Shown here: one piece after another, positions 1-8,522 of the stretch
Layout of the letters: the number at the start of each line of letters is the position of its first letter
Position numbering within the stretch: position 1 is the stretch's first letter
Assembly: GCA_002483085.1 (NCBI GenBank)
Contig: DLHF01000026.1
Coordinates: forward strand, 1 to 64,000
DNA from: Ignavibacteria bacterium UBA7675
GTDB taxonomy: Bacteria > Bacteroidota > Ignavibacteria > Kapaibacteriales > UB7675
Length of the DNA stretch: 64,000 nucleotides
Direction: 5' to 3'
Made by a program: the position numbers and the translations under genes
The notes under the pieces: generated by a model
Told to the model about the DNA's origin: nothing
The model's input: the letters and a program-made list of their open reading frames with translations, nothing else
Database searches by the model: none

Positions 1-105
1 GCCGTATTTGTCGGCGAGGTCGCAAATAGCGTCGAGCGGGGCAATCGTACCGTCCATCGAAAACACAGCGTCGGTAACGATGATTTTGCATTTCGCGCCA
101 TCGGC
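1..105 (-). other. Inverted fragment of kbl (antisense upstream codons)
   Basis: Read on the minus strand, this stretch is an open frame that begins ADGAKCKIIVTDAVF and ends DLADKYG. That is the part of the Kbl family immediately before the ALVMTDECHSMGF that opens the plus-strand gene. The first 13 bases (gccgtatttgtcg) are the exact reverse complement of 106-118, so the two orientations meet at a 13-bp inverted repeat. The window therefore starts with a folded-back or inverted piece of the same gene. A chimeric contig end is the likeliest cause; a true micro-inversion is the alternative. Confidence 0.85.
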
Positions 106-720
106 GACAAATACGGCGCATTAGTAATGACCGACGAATGCCACTCGATGGGCTTCATGGGCAGCCACGGACGCGGCGTTACCGAGCTGTGCAATGCAAC
201 AGGCCGTATCGACATTATTACCGGCACGCTTGGCAAAGCGCTCGGCGGTGGTATTGGTGGATTTACAACAGGCCGCAAAGACATTATCGAAATGCTGCGC
301 CAGCGCTCGCGCCCGTATCTGTTCAGCAACTCCATCCCCCCGATGGTCGTAGGCGCGTCGATTGCAGTCTTCGACATGCTTTCGGAAACGACCGAACTAC
401 GCGACACATTAGAGCAGAACACGCTGTATTTCCGCGAGAAAATGGTGCAGGCGGGTTTCGACATCAAACCGGGCACTCATCCCATCGTGCCTATTATGCT
501 GTACGATGCGCCGCTCGCCCAGAAATTTGCAGAGCGCCTGCTCGAAGAGGGTGTGTATGTGATTGGGTTCTTCTACCCTGTTGTGCCCAAGGGGCTGGCG
601 CGCATCCGCGTCCAGATTTCGGCAGCGCACACACGCGAGCATTTAGACCGCGCTATCGAAGCCTTTGTAAAAGTGGGCAAAGAACTCGGCTGCACAAAGC
701 CCCAGACCGCCAACGCATAA
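106..720 (+). CDS. kbl: Glycine C-acetyltransferase (2-amino-3-ketobutyrate CoA ligase), 5' partial
   Basis: PLP enzyme that acts with threonine dehydrogenase to split 2-amino-3-oxobutyrate with CoA into glycine and acetyl-CoA. The visible part keeps TDECHSMGF, the PLP-lysine region GTLGKALGG, RQRSRPYLFSNS and the family C-terminus FFYPVVPKGLARIR. About half of the usual ~395 residues are present. Reading before codon ~106 is lost because the preceding 105 bases are inverted, so ATG 127 is an internal methionine and not a real start. Related alpha-oxoamine synthases (BioF, HemA, serine palmitoyltransferase) are possible, but the C-terminal half is distinctly Kbl-like. Confidence 0.9.
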   Translation, partial: DKYGALVMTDECHSMGFMGSHGRGVTELCNATGRIDIITGTLGKALGGGIGGFTTGRKDIIEMLRQRSRPYLFSNSIPPMVVGASIAVFDMLSETTELRDTLEQNTLYFREKMVQAGFDIKPGTHPIVPIMLYDAPLAQKFAERLLEEGVYVIGFFYPVVPKGLARIRVQISAAHTREHLDRAIEAFVKVGKELGCTKPQTANA

Positions 721-730
721 CTGTTCGCCC

Positions 731-758
731 TGCGACGGCTGGAGTCCCAGCCGTCGCA
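731..758 (+). terminator. Perfect 12-bp hairpin after kbl
   Basis: Arms tgcgacggctgg (731-742) and ccagccgtcgca (747-758) enclose the four-base loop agtc. It starts 11 bases after the kbl stop and lies in the 96-base gap before the next gene. There is no T-run after the hairpin, so it may be an mRNA 3'-end stabiliser or a weak terminator and not a standard intrinsic terminator. The rest of 721-816 shows nothing recognisable. Confidence 0.5.
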
Positions 759-816
759 TACACAACAGCAGCAGACAACACGATGTTCCTTTTGCAATAA
801 ACAAGGCAGACACGCT

Positions 817-3069
817 ATGGCAAAAACCGAGACACTGTACGAAAAACTCCGCAGCGAAGGCGAACAAGCTGAGCAGCTCCACCCTGCTGGCACGCGGTAC
901 AACAAATTCATCAAGCTCGGAATTCTGCTGGCGACAACACTGGTGTGTGCTTGGTTTTTCCCAACACCGTCGGCAGTATATCGCTCGGTAAGCATAGGCT
1001 CGGAGTGGTCGGGGAATACCATTGTAGCCCAGTACCCGTTTCCGATCTATAAACCGGAAGACCAATACCAGATAGAAGTGCAAGACGCGGTGAATAAAAC
1101 ACCCCTGTACTTTACGGAAAACACTTCCGCCTATACCAAAGTAGAGCAGGCTTTGCTCGACTTCGAGAGAATGACTGTACAGAGCGAAACGCTTGCTATC
1201 GACAGCATTGCATCGCGCAGCGGCATAAGCACAGGCGCCGTTTCCGTCCTCGCCAGTATGCCTGTAGCGCGGCGAAGCCAGTTCATGCGCCCGCTTATCA
1301 CTACTCTTCTTTCCTTCCAAAAGCGCCTTTACGACGTGGGATTTATCAATATCTCCCACACAATGGTCAAGACCCCGGAAGCAATTGTCCAGCTCAATGC
1401 AACAACCCAAAAAGTAGCGTCCGGCCTTTCATTGGTCGATTCTACACAGTTCCGCGAGCGCGCTCAGACAGTATTTCGCGAGGATTTTGGCAGCCAGGAA
1501 ACCATGGTCGCTGGCGAATTACTACGCAAGATGATGGTGCCCAATCTGTTGTACTCCGACGAGCTGACAAAGACGGCACGCGAACTTCCGGCGCAGACTA
1601 TCCCGCGAACAATCGGCATAGTAAAGGCCAACGAAACAATTGTGCGAAAGGGCGAGCGCGTTACCGAAATGACGCTGCTCAAGCTCCAGTCGTATGAAGA
1701 CACTCGCTTACTGCAAAGCGAAAGCAGCTATTCGATCTTGCCTTTTATAGGCAATGTGGCCCATGTGGGGCTGATCATTACGCTCATTGTGCTGTTCTTC
1801 TACTTCATCCGCAAAAAGATATTTTTGGACAACTGGCAGGTGGCTGCTATCGCCTTCTGCTTTGCGGTCATTGCGCTGATGGCATGGGGTTCGATGAACA
1901 TCAACTCTCTGCTTCCGCTAAAATACCTTATTCTACTGCCAACTATTTCGATGCTGATCGCTATTATTTTCGACTCGCGCACAGCATTCTACACCACAGT
2001 TACTCTGGCGCTCATGCTGGCTGGCGTGCGCGCAAACGACTACGAAACAGCGTTTGTGCTGCTGATCGGCGGTGCATTTGCCAACTACACAGTGCGCGAC
2101 TTGCGGAGTCGGAATCAGATGTTCAAATCCATCGGCTCGATGCTCGTGGGCTACACTTTGGCAATTGTAGGATTTGGACTACAGCACGGCACAGGGATCA
2201 AGGAGCTAAGCGAGCAGCTCGCCCTTGCCTCGATCAATGCCATTGTAAGCCCGCTGCTCACCTTCGGCGTCCTGTTCATCATCGAACGGGTGTTTAATAT
2301 TACGTCCGACCTACGCCTGCTGGAATACGACAACATGAACCATCCGCTGCTGTTAGAGCTCAGCGAAAAAGCACCGGGCACCTACCAGCACACGCTTACC
2401 ATAGCGCGGCTGGCCGAAAGCGCTGCCCGCGCAATTGACGGCAACCCAATTTTGGCCAAAGCAGGAGCGTATTTCCACGATATAGGCAAAATTGCCAAAG
2501 CAGAATATTTCGTAGAGAATCAGCTCAATATCGGCAACAAGCACGACCGTTTATCGCCGCTGAAAAGCGCTGCAATTATCCGCAACCACGTAGAAGATGG
2601 CATCGAACTCGGGCGAGCTTATGGCTTGCCGCAGCGCATTCTGGATTTTATCCCGATGCACCACGGCTCGATGCTCATCAAGTATTTTTATGTAAAAGCA
2701 CTCGAAGATTCACGAAACAAGGGGACAATTGTCAACGAAGACGACTACCGCTATCCAGGCCCCAAGCCCAACAGCCGAGAAGCAGCCATCGTCATGCTGG
2801 CCGACTCTGTAGAAGCACTGTCGCGCACATTAGACAGCAGCACACCCGAAGAATTAGAGCAGGCTATCGACTCTATTATTAAGGAGCGTCTGCTGGACGG
2901 ACAGTTCGATGAATGCGACCTTACCATGCGGGAACTGGAACGCATAAAGCAGGCATTTATACGCAACCTGCGGGGAATGCGGCACCAGCGTATTAAGTAC
3001 AAAAACATTCCTACTGGCGACATAGCCAGTACAGCTCCGGGCGAAATTCGCGCTTCGGAGGAAAAATAA
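817..3069 (+). CDS. 7TM-HD membrane phosphodiesterase (PgpH/YqfF family)
   Basis: Predicted inner-membrane protein of 750 residues. It has an N-terminal transmembrane helix near residues 33-50, an extracytoplasmic 7TMR-HDED-type region to about 310, a block of hydrophobic helices at about 315-500, and a C-terminal cytosolic HD domain. The HD motif is plain: YQHTLTIARLAE followed by AYFHDIGKIAKAEYF near residue 555, then IIRNHVEDG and MHHGS. Characterised members (PgpH of Listeria) hydrolyse cyclic di-AMP; that activity is assumed here from family membership. The length fits the family. It stands alone between kbl and the recombinase gene, with no recognisable Shine-Dalgarno site. Confidence 0.85.
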   Translation: MAKTETLYEKLRSEGEQAEQLHPAGTRYNKFIKLGILLATTLVCAWFFPTPSAVYRSVSIGSEWSGNTIVAQYPFPIYKPEDQYQIEVQDAVNKTPLYFTENTSAYTKVEQALLDFERMTVQSETLAIDSIASRSGISTGAVSVLASMPVARRSQFMRPLITTLLSFQKRLYDVGFINISHTMVKTPEAIVQLNATTQKVASGLSLVDSTQFRERAQTVFREDFGSQETMVAGELLRKMMVPNLLYSDELTKTARELPAQTIPRTIGIVKANETIVRKGERVTEMTLLKLQSYEDTRLLQSESSYSILPFIGNVAHVGLIITLIVLFFYFIRKKIFLDNWQVAAIAFCFAVIALMAWGSMNINSLLPLKYLILLPTISMLIAIIFDSRTAFYTTVTLALMLAGVRANDYETAFVLLIGGAFANYTVRDLRSRNQMFKSIGSMLVGYTLAIVGFGLQHGTGIKELSEQLALASINAIVSPLLTFGVLFIIERVFNITSDLRLLEYDNMNHPLLLELSEKAPGTYQHTLTIARLAESAARAIDGNPILAKAGAYFHDIGKIAKAEYFVENQLNIGNKHDRLSPLKSAAIIRNHVEDGIELGRAYGLPQRILDFIPMHHGSMLIKYFYVKALEDSRNKGTIVNEDDYRYPGPKPNSREAAIVMLADSVEALSRTLDSSTPEELEQAIDSIIKERLLDGQFDECDLTMRELERIKQAFIRNLRGMRHQRIKYKNIPTGDIASTAPGEIRASEEK

Positions 3070-3122
3070 GCTGATGCGGCTCCGCTGTCTTCAGAAACAG
3101 GCGGCGAACCAACCCTTTTTCT

Positions 3123-4052
3123 ATGAGTAAACCACAGAAAGAACAGAAGCCCACCCGCTTTGCGCGGGAGCTGAAGCAGTTCATCCATTATATCTCCCTC
3201 GAACGCGGGCTGGCCGATAATACATCGTCGTCGTATAGCAACGACCTTGCGCGCTTCAGCGAGTTCCTGCTATCGCAGCAAATGACCTCATTTACCGAGG
3301 CGGGAGCAAGTGCTATTCAGGCGTTTTTAGCCCATCCGGTCATGGTGGAAATGGCCGTAAGTACGCGTGCTCGCTATCTCTATGCTATTCGCAGCATGTA
3401 TAAATACCTACATACAACGGGAGCAATTCCCACGAATATCAGCGACAGCGTCGACCTGCCTAAAGTTCGCAGACCATTGCCCCACACGCTTACTTTTGCT
3501 GAAATCACAGCCATTCTCGAACAGCCCGATATATCCACAACCGATGGAATACGAAACCGCGCTATGCTGGAAACACTCTATGCTTGCGGGCTGCGAGTAT
3601 CCGAACTCTGCTCGCTTCGGCAGCGCGATATCCTCTGGGATATAGAAGTTCTACGCATCTTTGGCAAAGGCTCCAAAGAGCGCATCGTGCCAGTGGGCTC
3701 GGCTGCGCTCGGCTGCATACGCGACTACCAGCGGCTTTCGCGCCCTCTTTTTGTAAAAAAATCTTCGTCGTCCAACGACGTCCTGTTTCTGAACAAACTC
3801 GGTGGACCGCTTTCGCGCATGTCGGTGTGGAATATTGTGCATAAAGCTGCACTCTCGGCGGGGCTTGCAGCTCATGTACATCCCCACATGTTCCGGCATT
3901 CATTTGCCACGCATCTGTTAGAAGGGGGAGCCGATCTGCGGGCTGTACAGGAAATGCTTGGCCATGCCGACATCTCTACAACGCAGATATACACACATGT
4001 GGATCGCGAGTACATTCGGGAAGTACACAAGACATTTCATCCGAGGGGCTGA
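3123..4052 (+). CDS. Tyrosine recombinase XerC/XerD
   Basis: Site-specific recombinase of 309 residues that resolves chromosome dimers at dif. The N-terminal SAM-like core-binding domain (about 13-100) is followed by the catalytic domain. Visible catalytic elements are the first Arg in TLYACGLRVSELCSL, the Lys in GKGSKERIVP, the HxxR box in HPHMFRHSFATHLLEGGADL, the His in LGHADIS, and the Tyr nucleophile in TTQIYTHVD. The size and conserved box match housekeeping Xer proteins, not phage integrases, and no att-like repeats or phage genes flank it. The sequence alone does not separate XerC from XerD. Confidence 0.9.
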   Translation: MSKPQKEQKPTRFARELKQFIHYISLERGLADNTSSSYSNDLARFSEFLLSQQMTSFTEAGASAIQAFLAHPVMVEMAVSTRARYLYAIRSMYKYLHTTGAIPTNISDSVDLPKVRRPLPHTLTFAEITAILEQPDISTTDGIRNRAMLETLYACGLRVSELCSLRQRDILWDIEVLRIFGKGSKERIVPVGSAALGCIRDYQRLSRPLFVKKSSSSNDVLFLNKLGGPLSRMSVWNIVHKAALSAGLAAHVHPHMFRHSFATHLLEGGADLRAVQEMLGHADISTTQIYTHVDREYIREVHKTFHPRG

Positions 4053-4077
4053 CCTCTCTATTACAAGCGGCATCGCT

Positions 4078-4764
4078 ATGAGCTATACATCCGCAATCCG
4101 GACAGCGCTGGCTGTGGTAATCCTCGCTGCTGTGGTGCTATCCGGCTGCCGCATCGCTCCTATGGAATCGGCTACCGATGCGACAACAGGAGAGCAGGAA
4201 ATTCTGCGCGAGCTAAACTATGTGCGCACAAATCCGCAAGCCTATGCACAAGAGCTCGAACGCATACAACAGTATTTTCGCGGGAATCTGTATCAAGAGC
4301 CGGGACAACCTGCTGTTCGCACGCGGGAAGGTGCCGCAGCAGTCGGCGAAGCAATACGCTATCTGCGATCAACTACCGCAATGAAACCTCTCTCGTACTG
4401 CGGTGGTCTCGCAAAGGCAGCAGCCGACCATGTGAGCGATATAGGACCCAAAGGCATGACAAGCCACACTGGAAGCGATGGCAGCACCCCGCGTAGCCGA
4501 ATAGAACGCTACGGGCAGTGGCTTGCAACAATGGGCGAAAATATTGCCTATGGCTCTTTGCCGTCGGCCCGCCGCATAGTCATGCAGTTGATTATCGACG
4601 ATGGTGTGGCCAACAGAGGCCACAGAGATGTTATATTAAACCCGGACTACAGGCTTGTCGGCATTGCAACCGGCAGCCATAAGGTGTACGGTTCTATATG
4701 TGTACAAGAGTTTGCAGGCGACTTCCGCGAATGTAGCGCCGCCGCTGGCAACGATGCTTTATGA
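4078..4764 (+). CDS. CAP/SCP-domain lipoprotein
   Basis: The start at ATG 4078 is chosen because it gives a clean lipoprotein signal: a hydrophobic stretch ending in LSGC, with Cys24 as the lipidation site. An upstream in-frame start would run back into the recombinase gene. The remaining ~205 residues are a CAP (SCP/PR-1) domain, with ILRELNYVRTNPQAYA at its start, the LAKAAADHVSDIG helix, HTGSDGSTPRSRIERYG, GENIAYG, and the GHRDVILNPDYRLVGIA box near the end. Bacterial CAP proteins are secreted or surface-attached and their activities are mostly unknown. It lies 25 bp after the recombinase gene. Confidence 0.88.
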   Translation: MSYTSAIRTALAVVILAAVVLSGCRIAPMESATDATTGEQEILRELNYVRTNPQAYAQELERIQQYFRGNLYQEPGQPAVRTREGAAAVGEAIRYLRSTTAMKPLSYCGGLAKAAADHVSDIGPKGMTSHTGSDGSTPRSRIERYGQWLATMGENIAYGSLPSARRIVMQLIIDDGVANRGHRDVILNPDYRLVGIATGSHKVYGSICVQEFAGDFRECSAAAGNDAL

Positions 4765-4784
4765 ACTAACTTCCGCAACTGAGT

Positions 4785-6053
4785 ATGAAACACATCTTCT
4801 GGCTTTCGGCAATCATCTTTGTTTCCTGTGCTCTTCACGCTTCGGCTCAGCCCCGTTTTCGATACGATGTAAAAATGGGTATCGACCGTCTGGAAGAGGA
4901 AGGTTTCGACCTTATTAAAGGGAAAAAGGTAATTCTGGTAAGCAACCAAAGCGGTAGAGACCGCACACTTGTTCCTTCCTATAGGGCCATTCAGCGCTCG
5001 GCAACGAGTACACTGCTGGCCGTACTCACGCCCGAACACGGATACTATGGCATAGCGCGTGCTGGCGAAGCAGTCGCCGACTCTGCCGACTCCCTTCGCG
5101 GCGTTCCTGTACGCTCGCTGTACGGATCGCTCCGGCGCCCTACCCGCAATATGCTCGATAGCTGCGATGTGGTTGTATTTGATGTACAGGATATCGGCTT
5201 GCGGTCGTACACCTTTCTCTCTACAATGTACAATGTAATGGACGCCTGTGCCGAGTACGGCAAGCCGCTCATTGTGCTGGATCGCCCCAACCCACTCGGC
5301 GGTACAATTGTAGATGGCAATGTACCCGACTCTGGCATGACCTCCTTTGTGGGCATTATTCCCGTGCCGTATGTACACGGATGTACATTTGGCGAACTGG
5401 CGCGCATGATCAACGAGGAAGGTTGGCTGCCTGTAGGTGCCGACAGCGTGCCACGCCGCTGCTCGCTTACTGTTGTTCCGATGCAGAACTGGGAACGCTG
5501 GATGAGCTGGGAGGATACCGATCTGCTCTGGATGCCCACTTCGCCGCATATCCCAACAGTCGATGCTATTCGCGGCGCGGCGATTACCGGCGTATGGGGC
5601 GAGCTCGGGCTTGCCAGTATCGGCATAGGCTACACACTTCCGTTTCAGATGTTCGGCTCGCCTTCGCTGAACAGCTCGGTTCTGATGGAAGCTCTGGCCC
5701 GGCAGCCGTTTCCGGGTATTGCATTCGTAGCCACCAAATACCGCCCTTTTTATGGTAAATACAGCCAGCAGGATTGCAATGGCCTGATCTTCTCCTTCTA
5801 CCCAGATATGAACATGAGGCCGTACAGCGCAGGTATAGAAATGGTGCTTGCAGTGCGCGCACTGCATCCGGAGCTATTTGTAGCAGACGCTGTGCAGGAA
5901 CAAGCCAGAAATATGTTCGAAAAAGTAACCGGCAGCCGCGAGCTCTTCGGAGCTCTGTACACCGGGGGAAGTGATGCAGCAATACGCGCTATTACCTCGC
6001 ATGGCAGAGAACGGTTTATGGAAATGCGAAAAAAATATTTATTGTACGAATAA
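4785..6053 (+). CDS. namZ: Exported DUF1343 / NamZ-like exo-beta-N-acetylmuramidase
   Basis: Precursor of 422 residues with a signal peptide (about 1-22, ending ASA-Q). The mature part begins with MGIDRLEEEGFDLIKGKKV and VSNQSGRD, typical of DUF1343. It continues with LTPEHGYYG, SLYGSLRRPT, VFDVQDIGLRSYTF, VLDRPNPLGG, the VHGCTFGELA region and WMPTSPHIPT. Bacillus NamZ removes terminal N-acetylmuramic acid from peptidoglycan fragments. An exported cell-wall recycling enzyme is the likely role, inferred from family membership. It follows the CAP lipoprotein by 20 bp, so the two may be co-transcribed. Confidence 0.88.
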   Translation: MKHIFWLSAIIFVSCALHASAQPRFRYDVKMGIDRLEEEGFDLIKGKKVILVSNQSGRDRTLVPSYRAIQRSATSTLLAVLTPEHGYYGIARAGEAVADSADSLRGVPVRSLYGSLRRPTRNMLDSCDVVVFDVQDIGLRSYTFLSTMYNVMDACAEYGKPLIVLDRPNPLGGTIVDGNVPDSGMTSFVGIIPVPYVHGCTFGELARMINEEGWLPVGADSVPRRCSLTVVPMQNWERWMSWEDTDLLWMPTSPHIPTVDAIRGAAITGVWGELGLASIGIGYTLPFQMFGSPSLNSSVLMEALARQPFPGIAFVATKYRPFYGKYSQQDCNGLIFSFYPDMNMRPYSAGIEMVLAVRALHPELFVADAVQEQARNMFEKVTGSRELFGALYTGGSDAAIRAITSHGRERFMEMRKKYLLYE

Positions 6054-6188
6054 CAGTCGCAAATTACAGCACCGGCATTGTGTATGCAGTCCGGGCTTCG
6101 TAAGTTCGCACGCAATGAGTACAGGACGAGGAACAGATATAGGCCGTAGTGCCAGTAGTATGGGTGTAGAATTTCTTGCAGCACGGTA

Positions 6189-6758
6189 ATGAACGACAGC
6201 AACCTGCAAAAACATACAGAGTTCGAGCGTGAAGCCGTACCACATATGGATGCGCTGTACAGCTATGGCCTGAATCTTACAGGCAGCCGTGATGACGCAG
6301 ATGATCTGCTACAGGAGACCTACCTTAAAGCCTTCCGCTTTTTTGATTCCTTCCGCCCAGGAACCAACTGCAAAGCATGGTTGTTTCAAATCATGAAAAA
6401 TTCGTTTATCAACCGCTATAGGAAGCAAACGAGGGAACCCGCCAAGGTAAGCTACGATGTAATCGAAGAGTACGTGGGTACCATTCATGCCGAAGCAATA
6501 AGCTTTAATGAGCTCGAAAAGGCTCTCTTCGACAACAAGCTCGGCGACGAAGTAAGCCGCGCTCTGAAGTCTTTGCCCGATATCTTTCGAGAGGTCATTC
6601 TGCTCAGCGATATCGAAGAGCTAACCTACGAGGAGATTGCAGAAATTATAGATTGCCCAATTGGCACGGTGCGTTCCCGTCTGCATCGTGCGCGCAAGGC
6701 AATGTTTACAGCCCTTTACAGCTATGCCAAGGAACGCGGAATTCTGCCAAACGATTAG
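6189..6758 (+). CDS. ECF-family RNA polymerase sigma factor
   Basis: Group 4 sigma factor of 189 residues. Region 2 is clear: LYSYGLNLTGSRDDADDLLQETYLKAFRFF, then the CKAWLFQIMKNSFINRYRK helix. Region 4 follows (LPDIFREVILLSDIEELTYEEIAE, then IDCPIGTVRSRLHRARKAMF), with a helix-turn-helix for the -35 element. It is the first gene of a tight trio with a membrane protein resembling an anti-sigma factor (12 bp downstream) and a TlpA-type lipoprotein. This suggests an envelope or redox stress response. The 135-base gap upstream shows no box I can assign with confidence. Confidence 0.93.
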   Translation: MNDSNLQKHTEFEREAVPHMDALYSYGLNLTGSRDDADDLLQETYLKAFRFFDSFRPGTNCKAWLFQIMKNSFINRYRKQTREPAKVSYDVIEEYVGTIHAEAISFNELEKALFDNKLGDEVSRALKSLPDIFREVILLSDIEELTYEEIAEIIDCPIGTVRSRLHRARKAMFTALYSYAKERGILPND

Positions 6759-6770
6759 CGGTGCATCTTA

Positions 6771-7691
6771 ATGGCTATGGAAGAATTTATCAGCTCATAT
6801 CTCGATGGAGAACCAATCGACGACGAGCAAAAGGTACGCCTCAAAGAACAGATGGCGAATAACCCCCCTTTTCGCGATGAATACCAAGCGACAGCGTTCG
6901 CCCGAGATGCCGTGCGCGCCTCACGAGATGCTGTGCGAACAGCGACACCTGCCGATGTACGGGCAGCTATCCTCGCTTCAATCCGCAGCGAGAAAACTAC
7001 CACACAAATATCTGCGACACCTGCAGAACCACAAGCTCCTCCGCCTGTACAACAGCCGCCCGAAAAACAACAGCTAACGAAGCCGGAACAACGCTCCTCT
7101 GGTGGTATCTTTACTCTGCCCGCGCGCTACTGGCTCTCCGCTGCCGTTGTGGTCGTAGCCATAGCCAGCTACTTCGCTGCCGACTATTTATCAGAGCCAG
7201 AAAGCTCCTCACAGCCACGGTTAGTCTATGTCCACCCTGCCAACGATAACTATCGCAATCAGTCCTATGCCAATTTTGCAGCCGTAAAGCAGGGTAAAGT
7301 GTCGTTCCATATGGCGACATCCTCTTATCAAGAGCTCGAAAACTTTTTTAGGAAGCACGGCGTCCATTACGACCTGATTCCGCCAGAAATGCCAGCCCAG
7401 CTCCTCGGAGGTGTGATCTCCGAACATCAGGGCCATAAGATGGCACATCTGGTCTTTAATTACCATGATACGCTTATCTACATGTTCCAAGCTCCTCGTG
7501 AAGCTTTTTCTCAGCACACTGTTGAAGTAGAGAATGAGGTGTTGTATATTGTCGATCACGGAGCATGGTACTGGGAGGATAACGTCGGCAACGGAACCCT
7601 GGCCATATGGGAGAAAGGAGCAACTGTATGTGCTATCGTTGCTGATATGACACCGGAATCTCTTCAATCTTTATTACAACACAAAGGATAA
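6771..7691 (+). CDS. Putative membrane-anchored anti-sigma factor
   Basis: Single-pass membrane protein of 306 residues, encoded 12 bp after the sigma gene. Residues 1-75 resemble the cytosolic part of anti-sigma factors (FISSYLDGEPIDDEQ, then a charged helix). A Pro/Gln-rich linker (about 80-110) leads to one transmembrane segment at 119-138 and a ~165-residue periplasmic domain of no type I recognise. No HxxxCxxC zinc motif is visible, so it is not a ZAS-type anti-sigma. The assignment rests on layout and gene order. ATG 6777 is an alternative start. Confidence 0.7.
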   Translation: MAMEEFISSYLDGEPIDDEQKVRLKEQMANNPPFRDEYQATAFARDAVRASRDAVRTATPADVRAAILASIRSEKTTTQISATPAEPQAPPPVQQPPEKQQLTKPEQRSSGGIFTLPARYWLSAAVVVVAIASYFAADYLSEPESSSQPRLVYVHPANDNYRNQSYANFAAVKQGKVSFHMATSSYQELENFFRKHGVHYDLIPPEMPAQLLGGVISEHQGHKMAHLVFNYHDTLIYMFQAPREAFSQHTVEVENEVLYIVDHGAWYWEDNVGNGTLAIWEKGATVCAIVADMTPESLQSLLQHKG

Positions 7692-7696
7692 TGCCT

Positions 7697-8278
7697 ATGA
7701 AACCGCTTCTTGCGATCTCAACAGCTCTTGTTGTTGCTTTTGTTTCGTTCCTTGCCTGCGGCGCAAACGACAATCACCCCGAAGGAACAGCAACAACACC
7801 TGTAGCTGAAACATCTGCCAATGGTAAAATCTATACTCTGTCGTCGGTAGCCCCTAAAGCTGCTAAAGATATGATGACCGACTTCTCGTGGAAAGAAGGC
7901 GATAAAGCTATGTCGCTCTCTAAACTCGGCGAGGGGAAAGTGATTTTTCTGAACTTCTGGGGTACCTGGTGCCCGCCATGCCGCCGGGAAATTCCTGATA
8001 TCGTGGCAATTAGCAATGAAATGAAAAATGTCGTCGTGGTCGGCGTCGCTATGGAACAAGGCTCGACTGATAAGCTCTCGTCCTTCGTGGAGCAAAATAA
8101 AATCCCCTATATCAATATTGTGGGTACAGGCGAGCTGCGCGATAAACTCACGCAGGCTTATGGTGGCATTCAGTACGTGCCAACCACGTTCATCATTGCC
8201 AAGGGTAAAATCGTTGCTACTCTGGTAGGCGGACAAAGCAAAGCTGCATTCACAGATGCAATCAAAAAAGCTCTGTAG
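7697..8278 (+). CDS. TlpA/ResA-type thioredoxin-like lipoprotein
   Basis: Thiol-disulfide oxidoreductase of 193 residues. ATG 7697 is preferred over the overlapping ATG 7691 because an AAAGGA site (7683-7688) sits 8 bases before it. Signal peptide with lipobox FLAC (Cys21). The redox-active CPPC lies in FLNFWGTWCPPCRREIP (91-95), followed by a thioredoxin fold with VPTTFII as the cis-proline segment. Periplasmic relatives reduce cytochrome c apoproteins or other exported thiols; the target here is unknown. It is the last gene of the sigma operon, and a terminator follows it. Confidence 0.9.
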   Translation: MKPLLAISTALVVAFVSFLACGANDNHPEGTATTPVAETSANGKIYTLSSVAPKAAKDMMTDFSWKEGDKAMSLSKLGEGKVIFLNFWGTWCPPCRREIPDIVAISNEMKNVVVVGVAMEQGSTDKLSSFVEQNKIPYINIVGTGELRDKLTQAYGGIQYVPTTFIIAKGKIVATLVGGQSKAAFTDAIKKAL

Positions 8279-8302
8279 TACTGCAAGCTCACTCACTATA
8301 CG

Positions 8303-8338
8303 AACCCCGTTTGCTGTGAAGTCGACGGGGTTTTTCTT
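8303..8338 (+). terminator. Rho-independent terminator after the sigma/TlpA operon
   Basis: An 8-bp stem aaccccgt (8303-8310) / acggggtt (8325-8332) with a 14-base loop is followed directly by a T-rich tract. It lies 24 bases after the TlpA stop codon. Confidence 0.85.
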
Positions 8339-8342
8339 TGTC

Positions 8343-8476
8343 AGTATCCAGCTCGTAGCGCCCGCGCTGGATACTCCCCTGCTGTAGAGCGCTTCGGTCT
8401 CTGCCCGCACCTTCGGCCTCTGCACCGCGCTGCACACGTCCGCGCATCGTTCCTACGATAACTTCCCGCCTCGTGG
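8343..8476 (-). repeat. Dispersed composite repeat, copy A
   Basis: Intergenic copy in reverse orientation. It contains the terminal box ctctgcaccgcgctgc (8418-8433), the palindromic module cgtccgcgcatcgttc with tacgataa (8438-8461), and cgcctcgtgg. A separate 10-bp hairpin (agtatccagc 8343-8352 / gctggatact 8366-8375) lies at its edge. The modules recur near 10640, 12450, 27300-27530, 31220, 41640-41875, 44760, 46330 and 53943-54050. Confidence 0.75.
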
Positions 8477-8522
8477 CTGTTCGCCCCTTGTCGCTGTGTG
8501 TTCTGGCTGCGTACCAGAATAT

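Noticed and set aside
3123..4052. Tyrosine recombinase as the integrase of a mobile element
   Set aside because: Housekeeping Xer length and motifs, no att-like repeats, no tRNA and no phage genes around it.
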